Origin: SIG452 sp045656345 | Lineage (GTDB): Bacteria > Bacillota > Clostridia > UMGS1840 | DNA length: 60,480 bases | Assembly: GCA_045656345.1 (NCBI GenBank) | Contig: JAZOQZ010000020.1 | Coordinates: 1 to 60,480 of the forward strand | Reading direction: 5' to 3' | Shown: positions 47,053 through 56,221 of the stretch, piece by piece | How the letters are laid out: each line of letters begins with the position of its first letter | Position numbering within the stretch: position 1 is the stretch's first letter | Position numbers and translations under genes: made by a program | The notes under the pieces: model-generated | What the model was told of the DNA's origin: nothing | Databases searched by the model: none | Seen by the model: only the letters and a program-made list of their open reading frames with translations

Positions 47053-48975
47053 CTAAACATCCAAGTTGGAAACGTATTTTGCATTGGCTTCAATGAACTC
47101 ACGGCGGGGTTCCACCTCTTCGCCCATCAGCACATTGAAGATTTTGTCTGCCTCAATGGCATCTTCTAAGGTTACCTGCAGCACAGTTCTTGTGGCAGGG
47201 TCCATAGTGGTTTCCCAAAGCTGGTCAGGATTCATTTCACCAAGACCTTTGTATCGCTGCACGTTAGCATCGTTTCCGATTTCGGAGAGAGCCACTTTTA
47301 ACTGCTCGTCCGTGTAAGCATAACGCACATTTTTGCCTTTAAACACCTTGTAAAGCGGCGGCTGTGCCAGATACACGTGACCTTCTTCAATCAAGGGACG
47401 CATATAGCGGAAGAAGAAGGTTAAAAGCAAGGTTCTGATATGAGAACCGTCCACATCGGCATCGGCCATAATGATAATTTTGCCGTAACGCAGTTTTGCA
47501 ACATCAAAATCTTCGCCAACCCCTGCGCCTAATGCGGTGATAACAGGGAGCAGTTTTTCGTTGCCAATAACTTTATCAATACGAACTTTTTCTACGTTTA
47601 ACATTTTACCCCAAAGTGGCAGAATCGCCTGGAATCTTCTGTCTCTGCCCTGCTTTGCACTACCGCCTGCAGAATCCCCTTCGACGATATAAATTTCGGT
47701 AAATTCGTTATTTCTTTCAGAGCAATCTGCCAGTTTACCGGGCAGACGGGTATTTTCCAGTGCGGTTTTTCTTCTGGTTAATTCTCTTGCTTTTCTTGCC
47801 GCTTCTCTTGCACGGGATGCGGAGAATGCTTTTTCCAGGATCATTTTACCAACGCCGGGGTTTTCTTCTAAGTACGCCGCAAACGCATCCTGCATCATAC
47901 CCTCGGTGGCAGTTCTTGCTTCGGAGTTACCCAGTTTGGTTTTGGTCTGACCTTCAAACTGTGCTTCCTGCAATTTTACACTGATAATGGCGGTTAACCC
48001 TTCACGCACGTCTTCCCCGCTTAACGCCTTGTCGCTGTCTTTTAACATATTACGCTTTTTGGCATAATCGTTTAAGATACGGGTTAATGCGGATTTGAAG
48101 CCGGTTTCGTGCATACCGCCTTCGGTGGTGTTGATGTTGTTTGCAAAGCTCACCAGATTTTCACTGTAGGAATCGGTGTACTGCATTGCAATTTCCACAA
48201 TCATATTCTCTTTCTCTTTGGAAAGGTAGATGACATCGGGATGTAAGGGAGTTTTCTCCTGATTGATGTATTCCACGAAGGATTTGATACCGCCTTCGTA
48301 GTAAAGCTCATTGAAAATTTCTTCTTCGGGACGCTTGTCCTTAAAGTTGATATGAATCCCTTTGTTTAAGAATGCCTGTTCTCTTAAACGGGTTAAAAGC
48401 ACATCGTATTCAAACTGCACGGTTTCAAAAATCAAAGCATCGGGCATAAAGGTAACGGTGGTTCCTTTTTTATCGGTATCACCGATGATTTCCAGTTTGG
48501 ATGCCACTTTGCCACGTTCGTAACGCTGTTTGTAGATATGTTCCCCATTGGAAACTTCCACTTCCAGCCATTCAGACAGTGCGTTTACAACCGAGGAACC
48601 TACCCCGTGCAAACCGCCGGACACTTTGTATCCGCCACCTCCGAATTTACCGCCGGCGTGAAGAATGGTGAATACCACTTCCACGGTGGGGATTCCCATT
48701 TTGGGATGGATACCAACCGGAATACCACGACCGTCATCACGAACGGTTACCGAATTATCGGGATTAATGGTAACGTCAATATTTTCGCAGTAACCCGCCA
48801 ATGCTTCGTCAATGGCGTTATCTACGATTTCGTACACCAAATGATGGAGCCCTCTTACCGAAGTGGACCCGATATACATCCCGGGACGCTTTCTTACGGC
48901 TTCCAAGCCCTCCAATACCTGTATTTGATTCTCGTCATAGACTGTTTCCACTTTTTCGTTTAATTCTTCAGCCAT
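47053..48975 (-). CDS. gyrB: DNA gyrase subunit B
   Basis: A 640-residue ATPase subunit of gyrase. GHKL motifs are present (EIVDNAIDEALAG, DDGRGIPVGIH, GLHGVGSSVVNALS). The TOPRIM motifs are EGDSAGGSAKQGRDR and MADADVDGSHIRTLLL. The quinolone-pocket segment reads ILPLWGKMLNVEK, with Trp at the position equal to E. coli Lys447. It is cotranscribed with remB (35 bp upstream) and gyrA. The usual dnaA-dnaN-recF genes do not precede it here. Confidence 0.97.
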   Translation of the reverse strand: MAEELNEKVETVYDENQIQVLEGLEAVRKRPGMYIGSTSVRGLHHLVYEIVDNAIDEALAGYCENIDVTINPDNSVTVRDDGRGIPVGIHPKMGIPTVEVVFTILHAGGKFGGGGYKVSGGLHGVGSSVVNALSEWLEVEVSNGEHIYKQRYERGKVASKLEIIGDTDKKGTTVTFMPDALIFETVQFEYDVLLTRLREQAFLNKGIHINFKDKRPEEEIFNELYYEGGIKSFVEYINQEKTPLHPDVIYLSKEKENMIVEIAMQYTDSYSENLVSFANNINTTEGGMHETGFKSALTRILNDYAKKRNMLKDSDKALSGEDVREGLTAIISVKLQEAQFEGQTKTKLGNSEARTATEGMMQDAFAAYLEENPGVGKMILEKAFSASRAREAARKARELTRRKTALENTRLPGKLADCSERNNEFTEIYIVEGDSAGGSAKQGRDRRFQAILPLWGKMLNVEKVRIDKVIGNEKLLPVITALGAGVGEDFDVAKLRYGKIIIMADADVDGSHIRTLLLTFFFRYMRPLIEEGHVYLAQPPLYKVFKGKNVRYAYTDEQLKVALSEIGNDANVQRYKGLGEMNPDQLWETTMDPATRTVLQVTLEDAIEADKIFNVLMGEEVEPRREFIEANAKYVSNLDV

Positions 48976-49010
48976 GCTATCTCATCCTTTCTTATGGGAT
49001 TTCTCATTCG

Positions 49011-49265
49011 TTAGAACATAAGACCTTTTCTGTTTTGTATGGTACGGGAAGCCAGGGGCGACAAATACCCCACTTCCACACCGTCCTTCACTGCAAGAAT
49101 GAAGGATTTCGGAAGCTCTTCCGACACGGCGATAAGCCGGTCATCTTCTTCCAGAGTTTGCAAATATTCCATAGTGGAGGAGGACTCTGAGATATGATCA
49201 AAATCAAACACGCCGATAATATCCTGCTCGTTTAACACAAAATCATTACCGATATGAAGATACAT
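49011..49265 (-). CDS. remB: Extracellular matrix regulator RemB (YaaB/DUF370)
   Basis: An 84-residue DUF370 protein, the homologue of B. subtilis RemB/YaaB that lies between recF and gyrB. The MYLHIGNDFVLNEQDIIGVFD start and KSFILAVKDGVEVGYLSPLASRTI block fit. RemA/RemB proteins influence biofilm matrix genes in Bacillus; the role here is unknown. AGAGGAGG precedes the ATG. First gene of the gyrBA operon. Confidence 0.92.
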   Translation of the reverse strand: MYLHIGNDFVLNEQDIIGVFDFDHISESSSTMEYLQTLEEDDRLIAVSEELPKSFILAVKDGVEVGYLSPLASRTIQNRKGLMF

Positions 49266-49301
49266 CTCATTCCCCTCCTCTCTTTTTTAAACGGAAAGAA
49301 C

Positions 49302-49330
49302 TTTCATTTTTCCCATAGGGAAAAATGAAA
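49302..49330 (-). promoter_or_regulatory. 13-bp perfect hairpin in the remB-gyrBA leader
   Basis: TTTCATTTTTCCC pairs with its exact complement around a 3-nt loop, in the 5' leader between the promoter and remB. No U-run follows in the leftward transcript. It may stabilise the mRNA or modulate translation or elongation. Confidence 0.65.
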
Positions 49331-49356
49331 AAATATAAAAACAATATACCTATATT

Positions 49357-49385
49357 ATTCTAACACAAAACCTCCCGATTGTAAA
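49357..49385 (-). promoter_or_regulatory. Sigma-A promoter of remB-gyrB-gyrA
   Basis: TTTACA (49380-49385), 17 bp, TAGAAT (49357-49362) with an extended TGT, on the minus strand. The leader of about 85 nt includes the hairpin at 49302-49330. Confidence 0.82.
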
Positions 49386-49429
49386 GTGTTTTTTCGAAAA
49401 AAATTAAGAAAAAAACACGAAAAACCCCC

Positions 49430-49777
49430 TTAAATTCCAAGATGTTCGGGCAACTCTTCCATCCCACACACCAAAACCTCGGATTCGCCTTCAAAAAGCT
49501 TCTTTAATCTGCGCATATTACAACCATTTCCCCCCTCTGTTAACACGATGATTTTCCGTTCACAGATACCGGTATCATTCTTATAATTCTGAAACATCAA
49601 CGACCGCACTGTTTCTTCCGGAAACAGGTCTTCTTCCCCGAGTAAAATCAGTGTGTAGATACATTTTCCGCAAAGATATTTCCTCTCCCCGAAAAAATCC
49701 CGCAAAAAGAACACCAACGAAAATATGCCGTATGCCGAAAAAAACAAAATACATCCGTAAAGAAATGCTTCTTTCAT
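49430..49777 (-). CDS. Hypothetical protein with one membrane helix
   Basis: I do not recognise this 115-residue protein. It has an N-terminal transmembrane helix (about residues 7-29, YGCILFFSAYGIFSLVFFL), then a soluble part with KIIVLTEGGNGCNMRRLKKL and VLVCGMEELPEHLGI, which looks like an alpha/beta fold. A strong GGGAGG site precedes the ATG, supporting a real gene. It stands alone between the remB promoter and a divergent polysaccharide deacetylase. Confidence 0.65.
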   Translation of the reverse strand: MKEAFLYGCILFFSAYGIFSLVFFLRDFFGERKYLCGKCIYTLILLGEEDLFPEETVRSLMFQNYKNDTGICERKIIVLTEGGNGCNMRRLKKLFEGESEVLVCGMEELPEHLGI

Positions 49778-49884
49778 GTTACTACCTCCCGCTGTTTTCC
49801 ACCGATATAACGCCTTCGATAGTTCATTTTATGCCGGATTGCCACAGGCGGTGAAAGAAAAAATCGGCAAAAACAAAAAAGCTA

Positions 49885-49913
49885 TTGCTAAATTTCAATT
49901 TGTGTGCTACACT
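49885..49913 (+). promoter_or_regulatory. Likely sigma-A promoter of the deacetylase-mutS2-thioesterase genes
   Basis: TTGCTA (49885-49890), 17 bp, TACACT (49908-49913). A CTGTTT/AAACAG hairpin (about 49920-49937) lies at the start of the transcript. Confidence 0.65.
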
Positions 49914-49968
49914 GTTTATACTGTTTCAGAAAAACAGTGACGATAATTCTTAAAAAAAGGAGTTCATA

Positions 49969-50823
49969 ATGCTCAAAAATAACTGGTTGATTTCAACCGT
50001 GTTAATACTCTGTGTCTTATTCCTTGCAAGCACAGAAATTTTTATGACGACACCCGCTGTAACAGATATCACTCCTGTTGCAGCAGAACCCACTCCGTCG
50101 CCCACACCCTTTCCTACTAAGGAACCGGAAGTATTGGTTGTGTCCGAAGACCCTGCCGACCCTTATCCCGATATGTATGGTGACAATCCCAACCAGCAAT
50201 TTGCACCTCGTGAGGAAGCTGTTGTTTATCTCACCTTTGACGACGGACCGTCTGAGTCCACGCCTGCTCTGCTGGAAGTGTTAAAAGCAGAAGGCGTACC
50301 TGCCACGTTTTTTATTGCATCAGACAAACATCCGGACCTGTTAAAACAAATCTACGAAGACGGACATACTCTGGGCGTACATACCGATTCCCATATGTAC
50401 GACTATGTTTACTGGCATAAAGAGGCATTTCTTGCGGATTTTGCCAGATGCTACCTCACCATCTGGGATGCCACGGGATACCGCCCCTGTATTTTTCGGT
50501 TCCCCGGTGGCAGTGTGAATTCCTATAACCGCCATCTGATTGGGGATTTAGTTACCGAAATGGAGCAAAGGGGATTCGTTTATTACGACTGGAATGTTAC
50601 CTCAGAAGATGCTTCCACCGCAAAAACCTACGAAGAACAGCTGGAAAATCTTATGGTCCAGTCGGAAAATAAAAAACGTATCATCGCCCTGATGCACGAT
50701 ACAAAAAAGAACAGTGATGTGGCTTTGGTTGTGAAAGACTATATCACTCATATGAAAGAAAAGGGCTACCATTTCGCAGCGTTGGATTCTTCGGTAGAAC
50801 CCGTTCATTTCTCCCTGCCGTAA
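49969..50823 (+). CDS. Exported polysaccharide deacetylase
   Basis: A 284-residue NodB/CE4-fold enzyme that removes acetyl groups from peptidoglycan or another wall polymer. An N-terminal signal anchor (about 7-28) and a proline-rich linker (PTPSPTPFPTKEPE) place the domain outside the membrane. CE4 motifs are YLTFDDGPSESTP (Asp-Asp), HTDSHMYDYV (metal His pair) and RFPGGSVNSYNR. The ATG follows AAAAGGAG. mutS2 follows by 32 bp. The substrate is inferred. Confidence 0.9.
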   Translation: MLKNNWLISTVLILCVLFLASTEIFMTTPAVTDITPVAAEPTPSPTPFPTKEPEVLVVSEDPADPYPDMYGDNPNQQFAPREEAVVYLTFDDGPSESTPALLEVLKAEGVPATFFIASDKHPDLLKQIYEDGHTLGVHTDSHMYDYVYWHKEAFLADFARCYLTIWDATGYRPCIFRFPGGSVNSYNRHLIGDLVTEMEQRGFVYYDWNVTSEDASTAKTYEEQLENLMVQSENKKRIIALMHDTKKNSDVALVVKDYITHMKEKGYHFAALDSSVEPVHFSLP

Positions 50824-50855
50824 AGACATGAAAAATTCAGAAAGGATTTTGAAAC

Positions 50856-53213
50856 TTGGAAACCAAAACCGTATTTCAGACCCTGGAATTTGATAAAATT
50901 TTAAACCGCGCCAAAGAATATGCCGTGTTGGAAGAAACCAAAGAAAACATTCTCTCCCTTCAGGCAGAACCCTCTTTAGGCGCTGTTTCCCGTTTGCTTG
51001 CCCAAACCGAAGCGGCAATGTCTCTTTTGGTGAAAGCAGGAAGTCCACCCATTGATTCCTTTGGGGAAATGAGAGGCATTATCAAGCGGTTATCCATCGG
51101 CGGTTCCCTGTCCCAGAAAGAACTGTTGTCCACCGCAAGTCTTTTAAAATCTTCCCGCTCGTTGAAAGAATATTTTGGCGATAACAAAACCGAAATTTTC
51201 TCCGATTATGAATACCGTCTCACCGTGCAAAAGCGCCTGGAAGACGAAATTTTTATGAAGATTATTTCAGAAGATGAAGTGTCGGACAATGCCAGCGATG
51301 AGCTTTATAAAATCCGTCGGCAGAAGATTTCCGCCAACAATAAAATCAAAGAAACCCTGCAAAAATTCACCAATTCCCAAAACTATAAAAAATTCCTGCA
51401 AAATGCAGCGGTTACCTTAAGAAATGACCGCTATGTGTTACCTGTAAAACAGGAATACCGTAACGAAATTCCGGGTTTGGTCCACGACTCTTCCGACTCG
51501 GGGGCAACCGTGTTTATTGAACCCATGGCAATCGTCACCTTAAACAACGAACTGCGGGAATTAGAATCCAAAGAAAAAGAAGAAATTGCAAAAATCCTCA
51601 TCTATTTAAGCGGTCAGCTTTCAGGCATCTGGGAAGAAATCGAGGTTGCCAACGGACTGATTTTAGATTTGGATTTCATTTTTGCAAAAGCCAAATACAG
51701 CCGCTCTTTCAAAGGAGAAATCCCCCAGCTCAACGACCGGGGAAAAATCAGCTTAAAAAAAGCACGTCATCCTCTGTTAAACCCTGAAATCGCCGTCCCC
51801 ATTGATATTGAACTGGGAGACGGATGTGACACTTTAGTCATCACAGGCCCCAACACAGGCGGGAAAACCGTGTCCTTAAAAACTTTGGGACTTCTTACCC
51901 TGATGGCACAGAGCGGTTTTGCCATCCCTGTTTTTATGGGAAGCGAAATTGCCGTGTATGAACACATTTTTGCGGATATCGGTGACGAGCAAAGCATTGA
52001 GCAGTCCTTGTCCACCTTCTCGTCGCATATGACAAGAATCGTGTCTATTCTAAAAAATGCCACCTTCGGAAGCCTTGCCCTTTTTGATGAATTGGGGGCA
52101 GGCACCGACCCCACCGAAGGCGCGGCACTTGCCATTGAAATTATTGAGTATTTACGAAAACGGGGTGTGACCGTGGCAGCAACCACCCACTATCCCGAAT
52201 TGAAATTGTATGCACTTTCCCAAAGCGGGGTGCAGAATGCCTCTTTGGAGTTCTCTGTGGAAACGCTGATGCCCACATATCGTCTGATAATGGGCATGCC
52301 CGGGAAAAGTAATGCCTTTGCCATTTCCAAGCGTTTAGGCCTGTCTGACGAAGTTTTAGAGGCAGCCGAAAAACGACTCTCCGCCGATGCCATCCGCTTT
52401 GAGGATGTGCTGACCGTTATCGACGAGCAGAGAATCAAAGCAGAAAAAGATCAGCAGGAAGCCGAACTTTTAAAAGAAAAGATTCGTATTCTGGAAAAAG
52501 AATTATCCTCCAAAAAGGATGATGCGTTAGCGAAAAACCGTGAAATTATTGAAAAAGCACGGCAACAAGCCATGGAAATCATCGAAGAAGCACAGGAAAA
52601 AGCAGAAGGCATCATTCAGAAATTGAATCAGGAAGCCAAAAACCAGAGAGAACGTGCCAAAGCCGTGGGCGAAGCAAGAAAACAACTTGCAGAAGAACGG
52701 CAAAAGCAGGCACAGAAACTCGCCAATGAAGAAAAGAAAAAACAGAACCCCTTAACCGCCAAAGAATTAAAAATCGGTATGACGGTGATGATGGACGATT
52801 TCGATACCCCCGTTACCGTGGATATTCTGCCTGACGACAAGGGAAACCTTACCGTGTTGGCAGGGATTATGCGAATCAAAACCAACATTTCCAATCTGTC
52901 CCGCTGTGAAGCGAAAAAGCAGAAGCCACAGCACAGTCCCTATCGGAATGCCAGCGCAAGAAACAAGGAAATCCGTCCCGAATTGGACCTTCGGGGAATG
53001 AATCTGGAGGAAGCCGAATACGTCACCGAAAAATTCATTGACGATGCGGTATTAGCCAACATCCCTTCCGTGGTGATTATTCACGGAAAAGGCACAGGAG
53101 TCCTTCGAGCAGGCATCCATCAGCTGCTTAAGAAAAACAAGTCCGTAAAATCCTTCCGCTTGGGGAACTTCGGAGAAGGCGAAGCGGGAGTCACCATTTG
53201 TGAAATGAAATAA
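50856..53213 (+). CDS. mutS2: Endonuclease MutS2 / ribosome-rescue ATPase
   Basis: A 785-residue MutS2. It has core and clamp domains, an ABC ATPase with Walker A ITGPNTGGKTVSLKTLG (about 330-346) and Walker B LALFDELGAGTDPTEGAAL, a long coiled coil (about 520-640) and a C-terminal Smr nuclease domain with ELDLRGMNLEEA and VIIHGKGTGVLRAGI. MutS2 suppresses recombination in some bacteria and acts on collided ribosomes in B. subtilis. Translation starts at TTG after AAAGGA. Confidence 0.95.
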   Translation: METKTVFQTLEFDKILNRAKEYAVLEETKENILSLQAEPSLGAVSRLLAQTEAAMSLLVKAGSPPIDSFGEMRGIIKRLSIGGSLSQKELLSTASLLKSSRSLKEYFGDNKTEIFSDYEYRLTVQKRLEDEIFMKIISEDEVSDNASDELYKIRRQKISANNKIKETLQKFTNSQNYKKFLQNAAVTLRNDRYVLPVKQEYRNEIPGLVHDSSDSGATVFIEPMAIVTLNNELRELESKEKEEIAKILIYLSGQLSGIWEEIEVANGLILDLDFIFAKAKYSRSFKGEIPQLNDRGKISLKKARHPLLNPEIAVPIDIELGDGCDTLVITGPNTGGKTVSLKTLGLLTLMAQSGFAIPVFMGSEIAVYEHIFADIGDEQSIEQSLSTFSSHMTRIVSILKNATFGSLALFDELGAGTDPTEGAALAIEIIEYLRKRGVTVAATTHYPELKLYALSQSGVQNASLEFSVETLMPTYRLIMGMPGKSNAFAISKRLGLSDEVLEAAEKRLSADAIRFEDVLTVIDEQRIKAEKDQQEAELLKEKIRILEKELSSKKDDALAKNREIIEKARQQAMEIIEEAQEKAEGIIQKLNQEAKNQRERAKAVGEARKQLAEERQKQAQKLANEEKKKQNPLTAKELKIGMTVMMDDFDTPVTVDILPDDKGNLTVLAGIMRIKTNISNLSRCEAKKQKPQHSPYRNASARNKEIRPELDLRGMNLEEAEYVTEKFIDDAVLANIPSVVIIHGKGTGVLRAGIHQLLKKNKSVKSFRLGNFGEGEAGVTICEMK

Positions 53214-53226
53214 GGAGTTTTTTAAT

Positions 53227-53616
53227 ATGAATGCAATCGGCGTAACCAACGAGCATCAGTTTATTGTAACAGAAAATCACACCGCCATCACCTTAGAAAG
53301 CGGAAACGCCCGGGTGCTTTCCACCCCCTATTTAGTGGCAATGCTGGAAAAAGCGGCACACGAATTATGCTTCCCCTATTTAGAAGACGGCACCGCCACC
53401 GTGGGCACCGAAATGAATATGAAACACTTAGCAGCAACTCCCGTGGGAATGAAGGTCACCGTCTCTGCCACCGTGACCGAATGGGAAGGACGAAAAATTG
53501 TCTTCTCTCTGGAAGCCCACGACGAAGCGGAAAAAATCGCAGAAGGAACCCACACAAGATTTGTGGTTTTGAAAGAAAAGTTCCAGGCAAGATGCGATGG
53601 AAAATTAACCAAATAG
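53227..53616 (+). CDS. Hotdog-fold thioesterase, FlK-like
   Basis: A 129-residue hotdog-fold protein resembling fluoroacetyl-CoA thioesterase FlK and its many bacterial relatives. Segments STPYLVAMLEKAAHE, GTATVGTEMNMKHLAATPVG and EGTHTRFVV are typical. It probably hydrolyses a small acyl-CoA; the real substrate is unknown, and fluoroacetate is not implied. The ATG is 13 bp after mutS2 with an AAGGAG site. A terminator follows. Confidence 0.85.
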   Translation: MNAIGVTNEHQFIVTENHTAITLESGNARVLSTPYLVAMLEKAAHELCFPYLEDGTATVGTEMNMKHLAATPVGMKVTVSATVTEWEGRKIVFSLEAHDEAEKIAEGTHTRFVVLKEKFQARCDGKLTK

Positions 53617-53621
53617 CAAAC

Positions 53622-53653
53622 AAAAAAGCTGTTGCAACCGCAACAGCTTTTTT
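53622..53653. terminator. Bidirectional terminator between thioesterase and Xaa-Pro peptidase genes
   Basis: AAAAAAGCTGTTGC-AACC-GCAACAGCTTTTTT, a 14-bp perfect stem, serves the convergent genes on both sides. Confidence 0.95.
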
Positions 53654-53656
53654 ATC

Positions 53657-54718
53657 TTATAAAATCGTCAGTTCTTTCTCCAGTTTGGTGGTGGAATAAA
53701 GCTTATCATCCTCTAAATAGAAGGTATCTTCAATGCGAATACCGAATTCTTCGGGCAGATAAATTCCCGGTTCGTTGGAAAACACCATCCCATTCTGAAA
53801 AATTTCGGTACTGTTGGTTCCTAAGGTGGGATGTTCGTGAATTTTCACACCCACACCGTGTCCCAAACTGTGCCCGAAAACACCTTTATAACCACTATTC
53901 TCAATATAATCACGGGCAATTTTGTCTGCATCGGAACAGGCTTTTCCCACACCGATAAAATCTTTTGCCAGGTTATGCGCTGCTAAAACCGTTTCGTATG
54001 CGTGGCGAGCCTTGTCGGACACTTTGCCGAAGAAGGAAGTTCTTGTCACATCTGAGCAATACCCTTCATACACACAACCAAAATCACAAAGGAGAGCATC
54101 TCCTGCTTCCAGCTTCCGCCGAGAGGGTTCTCCGTGAGGCTGAGCTGCGTGATCCCCAAATAAAATGATGGTATCAAAGGAGGTTTTCCGAGCTCCCTGT
54201 TTTATCATCTGATATTCCAACTCCGCCTTTAAATCCTGCTCGCACACCCCTTCTTTCACAAAGGAAAGCATTGCTAAATAGGCATTGTCTGCAATCCGTT
54301 GCGCCTGCTGGAGTTTAAATAGTTCCGAGGCATCTTTTACCAATCTGATATCCATAATCATGGATTTCACATTGGGAAAGTTGGTGTTGGGAAAATGGTC
54401 TAAGAGCATCTTGTAAAAATGAACGGTTAAAAACTGCTGTTCAATATACACGGTGGATTCCGTCATCAGCTCTTTTAATTTAGATACCAAAGAACCTTCG
54501 GTTACCACCGTAAATCCCGCTTCATTTTCCTTTGCCGCCGTTTCATAACGAAAATCGGTTAACAGATATGCTTTATGATGGGTAATATATAAATGAATAT
54601 TGGAGGAATTGATGCCTGAAAAATAGAAGGCATTTTTCGGGTCGCTGACCAAAATCCCCTCTTGTTCATTTAATTGATCTCTTAATTTTTGAAGACGTGC
54701 TTCGTAAAACTGTTTCAT
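53657..54718 (-). CDS. M24-family Xaa-Pro aminopeptidase
   Basis: A 353-residue pita-bread metallopeptidase with an N-terminal creatinase-like domain (1-125). The two-metal site has Asp in CDFGCVYEG and DVTRTSF, His in FGHSLGHGVGV, Glu in VFSNEPGIYL and Glu in GIRIEDTFY. It removes N-terminal residues before proline from peptides. The ATG is one base after the nfo-like stop, so translation is probably coupled. Confidence 0.92.
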   Translation of the reverse strand: MKQFYEARLQKLRDQLNEQEGILVSDPKNAFYFSGINSSNIHLYITHHKAYLLTDFRYETAAKENEAGFTVVTEGSLVSKLKELMTESTVYIEQQFLTVHFYKMLLDHFPNTNFPNVKSMIMDIRLVKDASELFKLQQAQRIADNAYLAMLSFVKEGVCEQDLKAELEYQMIKQGARKTSFDTIILFGDHAAQPHGEPSRRKLEAGDALLCDFGCVYEGYCSDVTRTSFFGKVSDKARHAYETVLAAHNLAKDFIGVGKACSDADKIARDYIENSGYKGVFGHSLGHGVGVKIHEHPTLGTNSTEIFQNGMVFSNEPGIYLPEEFGIRIEDTFYLEDDKLYSTTKLEKELTIL

Positions 54719-54719
54719 C

Positions 54720-55577
54720 TTATTTTCCTTGTAACTGATTAAAATAATGCGCCATCGAAAGAGCGTCTTTATCCTGAGTGCCTGCGGATTCGCAGATAAT
54801 CATGGGAGTGAATCCTTTTTCGTGCACCGCTTCCAAAAAGGGCTCGTAATCGGGTCCGAACTCGGTGTCTTCAAAGGTCAGGTGACGTTTTTCCCCCTGA
54901 TTGGTGTACTCAATTTTGGAGAAGTGGCAATGGAATTTTTTTGCTTTTTCGGCTCCCAGCTTTTTCTCCATTTTATCAAGGAGAATCAGGTAATCGTCTT
55001 TGGTTTTTAATCCTCCCAAAGTACGGCAGTTTAAGTGGCCGAAATCAATGGCAGGAAGCAACATTTCGTGGGTTTGGCAAAGTTTTATCACCTCGTCAAA
55101 ATCGCCTAGCTGATTGATTTTTCCCATCACCTCGGGGCAAAGATAAATGCCGTCCAATCCTTCTTCTTTGGCACGAGTCAGGGTTTTATGCAGCGTGTCT
55201 AACGACAGTTCATATGCTTTGGCTCTGGTCATTTTTGCACAGGAACCCGAATGCACCACAATACGGTCTGCCCCCATCAGCTTTGCCACACGAAAACAAG
55301 CTAAAAGATACTCCACGCTTTTCTCCCGTTTTTCAGGATCGGTGGAAGAAAGGCTCACATAATATTGGCTGTGAATGGATAAATGCACCCCGTGTTTCTT
55401 TGCTTCTTCCCCTAAAATACGGGCGCTGTCTTCCGAAATATGAACCCCTTTATTGCATTGGTATTCATAGGCGTTTAATCCAATCTCCGAAAGATATCGG
55501 GGACGGTCCAACGAAGATTTATAGCCGGCATCATAGTACTGTTCACTGTTACCGCCGGGTCCAAACAAAATATTCAT
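54720..55577 (-). CDS. Endonuclease IV-family AP endonuclease
   Basis: A 285-residue TIM-barrel protein of the endonuclease IV (Nfo) family, which nicks DNA at abasic sites with three zinc ions. Metal-ligand segments are SIHSQYYVSL, VVHSGSC, CPEVMGK, AIDFGHLNC, KFHCHFSKIEY and ICESAGTQ. The HFSK segment and length agree with Nfo. It lies 6 bp after the YqeG gene and one base before the M24 peptidase. A sugar isomerase of the same fold is a less likely alternative. Confidence 0.88.
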   Translation of the reverse strand: MNILFGPGGNSEQYYDAGYKSSLDRPRYLSEIGLNAYEYQCNKGVHISEDSARILGEEAKKHGVHLSIHSQYYVSLSSTDPEKREKSVEYLLACFRVAKLMGADRIVVHSGSCAKMTRAKAYELSLDTLHKTLTRAKEEGLDGIYLCPEVMGKINQLGDFDEVIKLCQTHEMLLPAIDFGHLNCRTLGGLKTKDDYLILLDKMEKKLGAEKAKKFHCHFSKIEYTNQGEKRHLTFEDTEFGPDYEPFLEAVHEKGFTPMIICESAGTQDKDALSMAHYFNQLQGK

Positions 55578-55583
55578 AACAAA

Positions 55584-56057
55584 TTAGTTCCTTTTGATAA
55601 TTTTTTTCTCCAAAGAGCGACGAAAAGCCATCCCTCTTCCCTTATCAGGACCGTAGGGATCCACCATTGCGCATCGGATTCCAAGTAACTTCGCACATAA
55701 AATATCGGTAAAAAACTGGTCCCCCACCAAAAGCACTTCTTCTTTAGCATACCCTTTGATGAGCTTTCCCAGCCGAAAGGGCAACGGTTTTAACGAATAA
55801 CCGTGCGCCTCGATTTTGTGTTCCCCGAAAGCTTTTTCAATACGGTGAGTCTTTCCGTTGGATGCAACCATCACACGCACTCCCGAATTTCTGATTTCTT
55901 CCACCAGTTCCACACGCTCGGGCACAATAGAATCTGTTTGTGCTAAAATCAAGGTGGCATCTGCATCAAAAATCAGAAGACGAATCTTATGCTGTTGTAA
56001 AAACGAAGGAGTTACCTCCTCCACATTCTTTAAGAGAAAATCGGGTTGTAAACTCAT
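55584..56057 (-). CDS. yqeG: YqeG-family HAD phosphatase
   Basis: A 157-residue HAD-IIIA phosphatase of the YqeG family, possibly acting on phosphatidylglycerophosphate as its eukaryotic relatives do. Motif I reads LLIFDADATL (DxDxT kept); later motifs are VMVASNGKTHR and LLVGDQFFTDILCAKLLG. I chose ATG 56055-56057 after GAGGG; the longer frame to 56144 begins inside the -35 box of the gene's own promoter. First gene of the yqeG-nfo-pepP unit. Confidence 0.9.
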   Translation of the reverse strand: MSLQPDFLLKNVEEVTPSFLQQHKIRLLIFDADATLILAQTDSIVPERVELVEEIRNSGVRVMVASNGKTHRIEKAFGEHKIEAHGYSLKPLPFRLGKLIKGYAKEEVLLVGDQFFTDILCAKLLGIRCAMVDPYGPDKGRGMAFRRSLEKKIIKRN

Positions 56058-56115
56058 AAAAATCCCTCGTGAAGTTTTTCGGTTGTCGTGAGAATTTCCC
56101 ACATCTTTCCTTTCC

Positions 56116-56144
56116 AGTTTAGCATAAATTCCAAAAAAATTCAA
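56116..56144 (-). promoter_or_regulatory. Sigma-A promoter of yqeG-nfo-M24 peptidase
   Basis: TTGAAT (56139-56144), 17 bp, TAAACT (56116-56121) on the minus strand. It diverges from the tRNA-Arg promoter only 20 bp away. Confidence 0.72.
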
Positions 56145-56163
56145 TAGAAATCACAAAAAAACA

Positions 56164-56192
56164 TTGACAAACCAACTTTCTTTTGATATAAT
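56164..56192 (+). promoter_or_regulatory. Consensus sigma-A promoter of tRNA-Arg
   Basis: Perfect TTGACA (56164-56169), 17 bp, perfect TATAAT (56187-56192), 30 bp before the tRNA 5' end. This matches the expectation for a strong stable-RNA promoter. Confidence 0.95.
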
Positions 56193-56221
56193 ACCAATGT
56201 TGCAAACTTAAACCTTTGCAT

